64,000 nt of DNA from Kitasatospora sp. Root107 (GTDB lineage: Bacteria > Actinomycetota > Actinomycetes > Streptomycetales > Streptomycetaceae), in assembly GCF_001424875.1 (NCBI RefSeq), contig NZ_LMCT01000045.1, positions 186,108-250,107 of the forward strand, given 5' to 3'. The position numbers and the translations under genes were made by a program. Shown here piece by piece: positions 22,803 to 30,703 of the stretch. Below the pieces are notes generated by a model. The model was not told the DNA's origin, searched no databases, and saw only the letters and a list, made by a program, of their open reading frames with translations. Positions within the stretch are counted from its first letter, which is position 1; every line of letters starts with the position of its first letter.

Positions 22803-24382
22803 TCCCACTCTTCGGTGGCGGTAGGCGAACGATCGCTGCCGCCGGGCGGCCCGCCGTGCGTCCACGGCGTGTCGTCCGGCTCGGGGAGCGGGGCGGACTG
22901 GCGGGGCGTCAGCTCGAACAGGGTCAGCACGATCCGCTCCCCGGGGTCGGGCAGGCTGCCCGGCTCCGGCTCCTTCTTCCGGCCCATCCCGTTCAACACC
23001 CGGACGGTGACGGTGCCTTCGGCCGGGTCGGACCCGACGATCACCGCCTCCTGGGCCGAGCTGTGGTTGGCCCGGTACACCTTGCGGCCCTGGTCGGCGT
23101 GCGGTCGGTCGGTGGTGCGGATCACCAGCAGCGGACGGGGCTTGGGCGAGCGGCCCGAGGTGTCGTACTCCGGGACCACCTCGGTGACCACCCCCGCGAA
23201 CGCCTCGCCGGACAGCCGGTGCTCGGCCATCGCCAGCGGGTCGTCCAGCGCCTCGTGGACGTCCAGCCGGGCCTGCTCGCGCTCCCGCTGGGCCAGTTTG
23301 CGGGCGGCGGTGACGGCGTCGTCCTGCTTGGGCTGCGGAGGTTCGCCGGCCGCCAGCCGGTCGCGGTGACCGGTGTAGGACCAGCGGTCGCCCTCCCAGC
23401 GCTCGGCCAGGTGGGCGGCCGGGGGGAGGGCGCGGAGCAGGTCGAGGCCGCGCCAGACGTCCTGCCAGGTGGGCAGCAGCACCTGGAGCAGCGCGGCGTG
23501 CAGCTCCTCGGCGGTCTGTTTCACCCGGAGGCGGGCCTGGTCGCCCGGGGCGGTTGCCAGGGCGGCCAGTGCGGCCAGTGCGGTGTCGTGCCGGGTGATG
23601 GCCGGGGCCAGCACCCGGGCATCGAAGGCCGGGTCGGTGGCCGGGCCGGCCGGTGGGTGCAGCAACTGGCCGGCGGCGTCCCGTTCCGTCTCCATCCGGG
23701 TGGCCAGCTCGGCCCCGCCGATGCCGAACGGCGGCTGGTGCCAGGCGAGTTGGGCGCCGAGGTGCTGATCCTCCAGGTGGCTCTGGCCGGTCGCCCAGTG
23801 GCGGGCCAGCAGCCCGGTCATCGGCAGCAGCAGGCTGGAGCCCGGCACCTGGGCCCGCTCGGTCAGATGCGTCAGCCAGCGGCCCAGCAGCGGCACCCTG
23901 GTCGGCGCGGGGTAGGGCCCCGGGTCCGGATCCTCGGCGGTGCGGCGGAACCGGGTGGACCGGCCGAGCAGCGCCAGGTGCTGCACGGAACCGCTGTTCG
24001 GCACGATCAACTGGGGTGCATCGGCACAGAGTTCGCGGAAGGCCTGGGTCTTTTCGCCGGTCTCCGGATCCTTCTCGGTGCGCTCGATCTGCTCGACCTC
24101 GGCGCCGTACGACTCCAGGTAGGGCACCAGCTCGGCGGCGAACCCGGCCAGGAACTCGAAGCGCTGACTGCGGTTCAGCGGCTGCGGCACGAGGTGCAGC
24201 CGGGGCGCCGCCCGCTCGGTGCCGAGCAGCACCGCGAGCGGCGCCCCCGCCTCACCGGCGGCGGCCAGCGGGACCAGCACCATCGGCCGGTCGGACAGGT
24301 GCCGGTGGCGGACGGTGGCCAGCGGCTCGGCGTGCCCGCTGCGGACGGCCTCCAGCCGGGCCAGGGTGGCGAGCAGGCTCAC
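22799..24382 (-). CDS. Uncharacterised 527-residue protein between nuclease and helicase
   Basis: No family recognised. Soluble, with no membrane segment or signal peptide. The N-terminal ~230 residues have mixed alpha/beta character (PMVLVPLAAAGEAGAPLAVL, FLAGFAAELVPYLESYGAEV, APQLIVPNSGSVQHLAL). The middle is helical with a charged stretch AARKLAQREREQARLDVHEA. Residues ~390-480 look beta-rich (RPLLVIRTTDRPH, EAVIVGSDPAEGTVTVRVLN, GERIVLTLFEL). GTG start overlaps the nuclease stop by four bases, and its stop overlaps the helicase start. These tight overlaps on both sides suggest a subunit or adaptor of a nuclease-helicase machine. That role is inferred from context only. Confidence 0.75.
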   Translation of the reverse strand: MSLLATLARLEAVRSGHAEPLATVRHRHLSDRPMVLVPLAAAGEAGAPLAVLLGTERAAPRLHLVPQPLNRSQRFEFLAGFAAELVPYLESYGAEVEQIERTEKDPETGEKTQAFRELCADAPQLIVPNSGSVQHLALLGRSTRFRRTAEDPDPGPYPAPTRVPLLGRWLTHLTERAQVPGSSLLLPMTGLLARHWATGQSHLEDQHLGAQLAWHQPPFGIGGAELATRMETERDAAGQLLHPPAGPATDPAFDARVLAPAITRHDTALAALAALATAPGDQARLRVKQTAEELHAALLQVLLPTWQDVWRGLDLLRALPPAAHLAERWEGDRWSYTGHRDRLAAGEPPQPKQDDAVTAARKLAQREREQARLDVHEALDDPLAMAEHRLSGEAFAGVVTEVVPEYDTSGRSPKPRPLLVIRTTDRPHADQGRKVYRANHSSAQEAVIVGSDPAEGTVTVRVLNGMGRKKEPEPGSLPDPGERIVLTLFELTPRQSAPLPEPDDTPWTHGGPPGGSDRSPTATEEWE

Positions 24383-25575
24383 CGGCCGGCTCCGTCGGCC
24401 CCGTTGGCTGCGAGGGCTTCGGCGCGCAGGGCTGCCGCGTGCGCCAGGCGGGCGGCGGCCTCACTGTCGGCCTGCGGGCCCTGGGACGTGGCGGCCGTAA
24501 GCGCGGCGGTGACCGTCCGGAGGCTGCCCAACTCGCCCCGGACACCCCGGCCGAGCTGCTCCACCGCGTCCGCACAACGGGCCTGCGCCCGGCAGTGGAA
24601 GCCCAGCTCGCAGGTGGAGAGGCAGTCCGGACTGTAGGCGGCCGGGACGGATTCGACGGACTCGGTGAGTGCGGCCACCGGGCGGGTCGGCGACCCGGCC
24701 TGATCCGGCGCCAGGTCGAAGCTGGTGCCGGGCGGAAGGGCGTCGAGCAGCTGCTCGATCCCGGTCAGCCGGGCCAGCTGCCGGCGGGTGGTGGCCAGCT
24801 CGCGGCGGACGTCCACGGCGGTGGCCGTCGGCCGGTTGGTGAAGTCCCTCGGGCAGACCAGCAGCACACTCAGCTCGGGGCTGCCGGGGAACTCGTCGGT
24901 GGCGTACGGGGACTGATCGGCCGTCGTACCCGCCAGCCCGGCCGCCGTCTCCTGCAGCGCCAGCACGTACACCGCCGCCTGCCGGGCCGCCGCCCCGACC
25001 TTCGCCGGGTCGGCCGAGCCGTCGATGATCGGGAAGGACTTGATCTCCACCACCGTGCAGCGCCCGCCGTGCACCACCACCGCGTCCGGCTCCAGGTAGG
25101 CCGGGCTGCCCGCCACGGTGAGCCGGAACATCGGGTGGTCGAGCAGTGTCCAGCGCCCGGGATCGGCGGCGGCCTCGGCCAGCGCCTGAGCGGTCCGCTC
25201 GGCCCGGGTCGCGGGGGCCGAGCGCGGCAGCAGATCCGGCACCGCCAGCTCGGCGCCCTCCGGCGGTGCGCCGAGCAGCCGACGGAGTGGCTCCAGCAGC
25301 GCCGCGTAGCCGTCGGCCTTGAGCCGGGCCTCGAAGACGTTCCCCCGGGTGATCGCGAACGGGGACTGCCCGAACGGTGCCGGGTGCCCGAGCCGCTCGG
25401 CGACCGCGCCCTTGTCCACCCCCGCCGCGTCCAGCACCGCGCGGCGGCGGCACCCCGGATTGGCCGCGAGCGCGGCCAGCGCCCGGGCGTCGAGGCTGCG
25501 CTGCGGCGCCTGGCCGCGCAGATCACGGAGCCGCCGCGCGACCGGCTCCGCCTGTCCGTAGGTCAAGACGTTCAT
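24379..25575 (-). CDS. RecB-family PD-(D/E)xK nuclease with Cys cluster
   Basis: 398 residues. The nuclease core shows the RecB-type order: RGNVFEARL (Glu82), then LEPDAVVV (Asp164), VVEIKS (Glu177, Lys179) and a later Gln in RQAAVYVLALQE. Five Cys stand out: Cys42 before the core, and Cys318, 322, 328 and 334 after it, in DCLSTCELGFHCRAQARC. This is the arrangement of the 4Fe-4S cluster in Dna2, AddB and Cas4 nucleases, where one Cys precedes and three follow the core. It is expected to cut single-stranded DNA ends; the Fe-S cluster is inferred. ATG at 25573-25575. First gene of the overlapped trio with the unknown protein and the SF1 helicase. Confidence 0.82.
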   Translation of the reverse strand: MNVLTYGQAEPVARRLRDLRGQAPQRSLDARALAALAANPGCRRRAVLDAAGVDKGAVAERLGHPAPFGQSPFAITRGNVFEARLKADGYAALLEPLRRLLGAPPEGAELAVPDLLPRSAPATRAERTAQALAEAAADPGRWTLLDHPMFRLTVAGSPAYLEPDAVVVHGGRCTVVEIKSFPIIDGSADPAKVGAAARQAAVYVLALQETAAGLAGTTADQSPYATDEFPGSPELSVLLVCPRDFTNRPTATAVDVRRELATTRRQLARLTGIEQLLDALPPGTSFDLAPDQAGSPTRPVAALTESVESVPAAYSPDCLSTCELGFHCRAQARCADAVEQLGRGVRGELGSLRTVTAALTAATSQGPQADSEAAARLAHAAALRAEALAANGADGAGR

Positions 25576-25736
25576 GGTGCGGCCAAGTCTCGCACCCGGC
25601 ACCGACAAACCACCCCGGAACGCGCTCCCCGGACCTTCCGGGGCCATCCGGACGTTGGACGGTTGCCTCGAAGTGCCCGGGCGGTGAGGGATCATGGGGA
25701 GGTCGAAGCAGCCCCCTGTCTGCGAGGAGTCCGCTC

Positions 25737-26378
25737 ATGCCCGCCCGTATCGTGCTTGTCCGGCATGGTGAGACCGCCTGGTCGGCCAGCGGTCAGCACA
25801 CCGGCCGTACCGATGTCCCGCTCACCGAGGAGGGCCGCGGGATGGCCCTCGCTCTCGGGGCCCGGCTGGCGAAGGCCCCGTGGAACGGACTGCCGGACGC
25901 CACCGTCTACACCAGCCCGCTGTCCCGGGCCAAGGAGACCTGCGAGCTGGCCGGTTTCGGCGACCGGGCGACCGACCGGGACGAACTGCTGGAGTGGGAC
26001 TACGGCCAGTACGAAGGGCGGACCGGCCCCGACATCCGGGCCACCGACCACCCCGGCTGGCTGATCTGGCGGGACGGCGTGCCCGGCGGCGAGAAGCTCG
26101 CCGACGTGGCGGCGCGGGTGGACGGCTTCCTCGCGGATCTCAACTCCGCACACGGGAAGCCGCATCCGGAGACCACCACCATGCACTGCGCCGACCACGA
26201 CGTGGTGCTGTTCGCGCACGGGCACCTGCTGCGGATTCTGACGGCGCGTTGGCTGGGGCTCCCGCCGGAGTTCGCGCAGCGGTTCAAGCTCGGGACAGCG
26301 GCGCTGTCGGTGCTGTCCTGGGAGTACGGGGCGCCCGCGGTGGAGATCTGGAACGACCACAGTCACCTGCAGGGCTGA
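25737..26378 (+). CDS. Histidine phosphatase (phosphoglycerate mutase-like)
   Basis: 213-residue branch-1 histidine phosphatase. The catalytic His is in the RHG motif VLVRHGETAWSASGQHTGRT; SPLSRAKETC, the acid Glu in LLEWDYGQYEGRT, and the second His in VVLFAHGHLLRIL complete the active site. Such enzymes act on small phosphoesters, or as broad phosphatases. The substrate here is unknown. ATG at 25737 has GAGGAG upstream. Divergent from the nuclease operon, about 160 bases between starts. Confidence 0.92.
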   Translation: MPARIVLVRHGETAWSASGQHTGRTDVPLTEEGRGMALALGARLAKAPWNGLPDATVYTSPLSRAKETCELAGFGDRATDRDELLEWDYGQYEGRTGPDIRATDHPGWLIWRDGVPGGEKLADVAARVDGFLADLNSAHGKPHPETTTMHCADHDVVLFAHGHLLRILTARWLGLPPEFAQRFKLGTAALSVLSWEYGAPAVEIWNDHSHLQG

Positions 26379-26390
26379 GCTTCTGGCAGG

Positions 26391-26542
26391 GGCTCAGCCG
26401 TCTACTACCCAGGGGCTCGGGGAACTGCGAGGAGATCTGGCGTTCGGGTCACTGCAAAAGTGCCTGACCGCCTACGTACTGGTGACCTTTTTCCAGGTCG
26501 GCGTCGCAGTTCCCCGAGCCCCTGACCGTAGATGGCTGAGCG
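26391..26542. repeat. Palindromic repeat element with ~39-bp inverted ends
   Basis: GCTCAGCC-N-TCTAC, then CAGGGGCTCGGGGAACTGCGA (26410-26430), returns inverted as a perfect 21-bp match (26504-26524), with further matches to GGCTGAGC. About 73 bases separate the arms. The AGGGGCTCGGGGAACTGCG sequence is familiar as a dispersed repeat in streptomycete genomes, often found downstream of genes. No transposase is present, so it resembles a REP/MITE-like element. It lies between convergent genes and may also act as a transcription barrier. Confidence 0.75.
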
Positions 26543-26559
26543 CGGTGCCCGAGAGAAGG

Positions 26560-27921
26560 TCAGGCGGCTTCGTAGGTGGTGAGGAAGGTGGCCACCTCGG
26601 GGACGGTGCGGTGTGGGCGCAGCCGGTCTGCGGTGGTGGCGAGCATGCTGCGGATGCGGGCCGAGCGGACCTGGCCGAGCAGGGTGGCGGCGGCCGTGCC
26701 GTGGACTGCGGCGCCGGCCAGGTCGCCGAGGCCGAGGCGGTCGTGGGCCAGCTCTGCGGTGTAGAGGACCCGGTTGCGGACGAAGTGCGGCTCCTGCAGG
26801 GAGATCGCCCGGCAGGCCCGTTCGGTGGCCCGGTCGAACTCGCCGAGCGCGGACCAGCACTGGGCTTCGAGGCCGGCGATCTCGGCTTCGCCGAAGAAGC
26901 TCATCCACTCCGGGTCGGCCTCTGACTCGCCCCGGTCGAAGAGCGTGTGAGCGCGCCCCAACGCCCGTTCGCAGGCTGCCCGGTCGCGCAGCAGCGCCCA
27001 GGCCCCGGCCTCTCGCATGACCAGCAGCGAGAGCAGTCGGTCGGAGTCGAGGTGCCGGGCTGCGGCCTGCCCGGCCTGGGCTGCCCGGAGTGCTTCCCTG
27101 GCCCGTCCGGCGTCCCGAGCCAGGAAGGCGCTGTTGGAGAAGACGTGTGCCTCCAGTGCCGCGTCGTCGGCCATCCGGGCGGTGGCGAGGGCCTCGGAGT
27201 AGAACGAGCGGGCGTCTGCCAGCCGGTCCGAGTCGTGGGCCAACCAGCCGACCGAGATGGCCAGTTCGCCGGCGCCGGACTGCAGTCGACGTTCGGTGGC
27301 GGCGCTGTACTCGCCGTCGTTGAGCATCACGTACGCGCCGCGCAGCGACTGCCCGGCCAGTTCGAACAGGGCGTCCGCGCCGTGCACGTCGTCCAGCAGC
27401 CGGATGTCGCGGACGGCCTGTTCGACACCGAGCACCTCGGCCGCGCCGACCCGGCGTGGGGGCGGCACGACCGGTGTCGTGGCCTGCGCGGGCAGGTCGA
27501 GGCCGAGCGCGGTCACCAGGGCGGTCGAACCGCCGTTCAGGAATGTACGGCGACGCACGTCGTCGTTCTCCTCGTCGGGATGGTACGAGTCGCCGAGCCG
27601 GTTCGGCCCGCCCGGCCCGAGCCTGGGGGCCGGGACCGACGGTGGGTCGGCCACACGGCGGCGGACCGTCGTACGTGGGGTGAACCCGAGCTCGGACAGG
27701 GAGCGGCCCGGCCACATGTGCCGGAACACCCGCTCGTAGGCGTAGTTGGGACAACGGATCTCCCCGGCCTCCACCCGGCCGACGTAGCGGGCGTCGCAGG
27801 AGACGTGCTCGCCGATCTCCCGGGCGGCCCGGCGGATCGCGACCGCGAACTCGGCTGGGGAGAGGTCGCCGCGCAGGGCTCGCATGGTGGCGTTGGGGGT
27901 GGGGGGCCTCGTGGCTGCCAT
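26560..27921 (-). CDS. XRE-type regulator with TPR-like C-terminus
   Basis: 453 residues. The N-terminal ~75 form a helix-turn-helix-like domain (DLSPAEFAVAIRRAAREIGE, VSCDARYVGRVEAGEIRCPN). A linker and the sequence DDVRRRTFLNGGSTALVTAL follow. Then comes a long all-helical region with tetratricopeptide-like pairs (ALFELAGQSLRGAYVML, ADARSFYSEALATARMADDA, ALRAAQAGQAAARHLDSDRL, AQCWSALGEFDRATERACRA). This layout is common in streptomycete-specific regulators whose signals are mostly unknown. The ATG at 27919-27921 is preferred although the frame continues upstream. It is divergent from the hypothetical gene at 28284, with a 360-base intergenic region. Confidence 0.82.
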   Translation of the reverse strand: MAATRPPTPNATMRALRGDLSPAEFAVAIRRAAREIGEHVSCDARYVGRVEAGEIRCPNYAYERVFRHMWPGRSLSELGFTPRTTVRRRVADPPSVPAPRLGPGGPNRLGDSYHPDEENDDVRRRTFLNGGSTALVTALGLDLPAQATTPVVPPPRRVGAAEVLGVEQAVRDIRLLDDVHGADALFELAGQSLRGAYVMLNDGEYSAATERRLQSGAGELAISVGWLAHDSDRLADARSFYSEALATARMADDAALEAHVFSNSAFLARDAGRAREALRAAQAGQAAARHLDSDRLLSLLVMREAGAWALLRDRAACERALGRAHTLFDRGESEADPEWMSFFGEAEIAGLEAQCWSALGEFDRATERACRAISLQEPHFVRNRVLYTAELAHDRLGLGDLAGAAVHGTAAATLLGQVRSARIRSMLATTADRLRPHRTVPEVATFLTTYEAA

Positions 27922-28283
27922 CTGATGCGCTCCGAGCTGGTGCGTCGGGGGTCGGTCCGTGGTGCGTCCGTCGTCGGTGGTGCCTGTGGTGCCGGTGGTG
28001 GTGCCGGTGGCCCGGGAGGGCCTCGATCCAGCGCAGAGAGTACCGGCCGTCACCGACCGGTCACGTCCAGTTGTGGGCTGATCTGCGGTCAATTGGCATT
28101 AAATCGGGCGCTGTTGCCGAGATCCGCCATGAAATGCCATGGCTTGCTGTACGTCGCCCCGTGGCCTTTCCGGCCGCCCAGCGTTGTCCTGATACGTGGA
28201 AGCCATCGCCGCGCCCCCACCGATCCGGTCCTCCGATCGAGCGACTCCCGGCTTCCGACCTGACGAGGTGACAGGAGGGCCCC
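27922..28283. promoter_or_regulatory. Divergent intergenic region with spaced TGGCATT/AATGCCA arms
   Basis: 362 bases without a credible gene. TGGCATT near 28093 and AATGCCA near 28132 form an inverted pair about 33 bases apart in an AT-richer stretch, probably the promoter or operator zone for the gene at 28284. Otherwise I see only GT-rich low-complexity sequence next to the regulator start. Confidence 0.4.
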
Positions 28284-28793
28284 ATGGCCACCGGACTTCC
28301 GCACTACCGACGCATCACGGCCGGAGCAGGCCGGGGCCTTCCCGGTCTCGTCCCGGCCCTGCACCCCGCGCTGCATCCCGCCTCGGGTGCGGGCGGGGCC
28401 GACCAGGAGCCCTCCGGCTTCGCCGTCGGCGGTGGCGGCCCCGGGGTGGGGCGGCCCGCCCCGGCGGGCTTCGACACCGTCACCGTCCCGGTCCGGCACG
28501 GTCTGGAGACGGTGGACATCCTCCGGCTCCGCCGGGCCTGCGGCACGGTGCACCAGACCGGCGGAGGGTCGGCGATCGCGTTCCTGGTCCCCGCCGGGGT
28601 CGCCGGGCAGTGGCACCTGCCCGGCACCAGCTGTACGCCGGGGGCCAAGCAGCTCCCCGCGACCGACCCCCGCTGGGTGATGCCGCCCGCCGGGCCCACC
28701 GCCGCAGCCCGGGCGACCGACCCCTGGGTGCTCCGCTCGGCCCTCTGCGAGGCGGCCTGCACCCTGACGGCGAGCGGCCTCGGCCCGTTCTGA
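28284..28793 (+). CDS. Hypothetical protein
   Basis: 169 residues. The N-terminus is Gly/Pro/Ala rich and probably disordered. From about residue 65 there is a compact domain (FDTVTVPVRHGLETVDILRL, CGTVHQTGGGSAIAFLVPAG, QWHLPGTSCTPGAK). It holds four Cys in total. ATG at 28284 has AGGAGGG upstream, a strong start. Similar small proteins occur next to XRE-type regulators in streptomycetes, but I cannot name the family or a function. Confidence 0.7.
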   Translation: MATGLPHYRRITAGAGRGLPGLVPALHPALHPASGAGGADQEPSGFAVGGGGPGVGRPAPAGFDTVTVPVRHGLETVDILRLRRACGTVHQTGGGSAIAFLVPAGVAGQWHLPGTSCTPGAKQLPATDPRWVMPPAGPTAAARATDPWVLRSALCEAACTLTASGLGPF

Positions 28794-28890
28794 CCTGCAC
28801 GGTCGTCCTGCCACCGTTTCTCGCCCGCCCCTCGCCCGCCCCTCGCCCGTCCCGCCGGCCGCGGCAGTCGGCCCGCCCCACCCGGCGATA

Positions 28891-29826
28891 ATGGTCCCCA
28901 TGGGACGCAGCAACCGGGCCGGTCGGGCTCGCACCGAGGCCGAGCCCGCCACGACGTCGGCCCCCGCCGGGTCGCCCGGCGGTCGTACACACGCACAGGG
29001 CCCGCTGGCCCGTCCGGTCGCCTCCGGCCTGGCCGAGCTGATCCCGGACCGTGACCGCCCCTGCGCCTGGACGCTGCTGCTCGACGGAGCGCCGCAGTCC
29101 CTGGTCGACCTCGACGACCCGAGCCACCTGGGCTTCGAGTACCAGCGCCGCCTCGGCCACCTGATCGACCTCGCGGCCCCGCCCGGCAAGCCGATCACCG
29201 TGCTGCACCTCGGCGGTGGCGCCCTGACACTGGCCCGCTACACCGCCGCCACCCGGCCGAGATCCCGTCAGCAGGTCGCCGAGATCGACCCCGAGCTGAC
29301 CGAACTCGTGCGCGCCGAGCTGCCGTTGGAGCGCAGCTGGCAGATCAAGGTCCGCGGCGCCGACGCGCGGGCGGTGCTCGAACGGACCCCGGAGGCCTCC
29401 GTCGACCTGGTGATCGCCGACATCTTCTCGGGCGCCAGGACCCCGGCCCACTGCGCGACGGTCGAGTTCGCCGCGCTGGCCGCCCGGGCGCTCGCCCCCG
29501 GCGGCCGGTACGCCGCCAACATCGCCGACGGCGGGGCGCTGAGCTTCGCCCGCTCCCAGGCCGCCACCCTGCTGGCGGTGTTCCCAGAAGTCTGTCTGAC
29601 GGCCGATCCGGCGGTGCTGCGGGGCAAGCGATTCGGCAACGTGATCCTGACCGCTGCTCACCAGCCGCTGCCGCTGGACGAGTTGGGCCGCCGGGTGGCC
29701 TCCGACTCCTACCTCGGCCGGATCGAACACGGCCGCCCGCTGACCGACTTCACCGCCGGGGCCGCCCCGGCCACCGACGCCACGGCGGCACCGTCCCCGG
29801 CGCCCCCGCCGGGCGTCTTCCACTGA
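28891..29826 (+). CDS. Spermidine synthase-like protein
   Basis: 311 residues with the Rossmann-like methyltransferase fold of spermidine synthases. Features: LDDPSHLGFEYQRRLGHLID, nucleotide loop VLHLGGGALTLARY, AEIDPELTELV, DARAVLERT and the acidic loop VIADIFSG. Actinobacterial relatives are often annotated as spermidine synthase or fused-MFS polyamine synthase cytosolic domain. True aminopropyl transfer is not proven. ATG at 28891, or an in-frame ATG at 28900. The C-terminal ~20 residues are Ala/Pro-rich and variable. Confidence 0.8.
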   Translation: MVPMGRSNRAGRARTEAEPATTSAPAGSPGGRTHAQGPLARPVASGLAELIPDRDRPCAWTLLLDGAPQSLVDLDDPSHLGFEYQRRLGHLIDLAAPPGKPITVLHLGGGALTLARYTAATRPRSRQQVAEIDPELTELVRAELPLERSWQIKVRGADARAVLERTPEASVDLVIADIFSGARTPAHCATVEFAALAARALAPGGRYAANIADGGALSFARSQAATLLAVFPEVCLTADPAVLRGKRFGNVILTAAHQPLPLDELGRRVASDSYLGRIEHGRPLTDFTAGAAPATDATAAPSPAPPPGVFH

Positions 29827-29883
29827 CCTGATCTGACCTGCCTGCCTGGCCCGACCCGACGTCCGCTGCTCGGTGGCAGCCGT

Positions 29884-30648
29884 TCAGTGCCCGCTGGGGA
29901 TGCCCCGGTGCTTGTACATCGCCGCCCCGGTGAGCAGCAGCCCGGCCGCGATCGGTACCAGGACGGCGGTGAGCTTGCCCTCGGTCTCCACCGGGGCGGC
30001 GGTGGCCAGGGTCAGCTCCGGCGGGACGGTCTCCCAACTGCCTTCCACCAACTGGAGGTCGGCGCTCCTGACGACCGGAGCGGCCCGGTCCGGAGCGGCG
30101 GCGGTGACCGCCGCCGTCTGCCCGACCACCGCCGGGCGCAGCGCGGCGGTGGCCACCAACGGAGTGCCCGCTGCCGGTGCTTCGGCGCCCCCGCTGGATC
30201 GGGAGGCCCGGGGGTCGCCGTCCCCCCTGGGCTGCGGCGGTACGGCGGGCAGCAGGACTGCCGCGATGGCGAAGGCGTCCGGCACCGTGGTGGCCTGACC
30301 GGGCAGCGGCAGCCCGTCGGTCCTGATCCGGTCCTGCAGGGCGCGGCCCACCGAGGCGGTCTGCTGTTCCAGCACGGGCACGGTCGCCCCGGTCAGGCGG
30401 CCCAACAGCTCCGGCGCGTCGGCCTGGTTGACCAGGTCGGTGACGGACGGGCTGTCGCTGGCGTACGCGCTGGTCACCCCGAGGCCGATCCCCCAGACGT
30501 GGGCGAGCACCGCGCCCCCGGCGGCAAGCGTCCGGGCCCGGGGCCGGGGCAGCCGTCCCCGGTTCCGCTCCGGGCCCGGACGCTCCTGACACTCCGGGTC
30601 GCCGCTCGGGCCTTCGACTCGCGGCCGGGCCGCGTGATTTGCTCGCAC
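29884..30648 (-). CDS. Hypothetical exported protein with C-terminal membrane anchor
   Basis: 254 residues. A basic N-terminus and hydrophobic segment (LAAGGAVLAHVWGIGLGVTS) look like a signal sequence or anchor. A C-terminal helix (LTAVLVPIAAGLLLTGAAMY) followed by KHRGIPSGH resembles a membrane anchor with a short cytoplasmic tail. The middle is Ala/Pro rich and probably extracellular. The GTG start at 30648 has no clear ribosome site, so it may be leaderless or start later. No family recognised. Confidence 0.65.
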   Translation of the reverse strand: MRANHAARPRVEGPSGDPECQERPGPERNRGRLPRPRARTLAAGGAVLAHVWGIGLGVTSAYASDSPSVTDLVNQADAPELLGRLTGATVPVLEQQTASVGRALQDRIRTDGLPLPGQATTVPDAFAIAAVLLPAVPPQPRGDGDPRASRSSGGAEAPAAGTPLVATAALRPAVVGQTAAVTAAAPDRAAPVVRSADLQLVEGSWETVPPELTLATAAPVETEGKLTAVLVPIAAGLLLTGAAMYKHRGIPSGH

Positions 30649-30703
30649 GACAAGAGAGAACGACCGGTCGGGTGGTCAGGTCACGCGGCCGACGTCACCC
30701 CCG

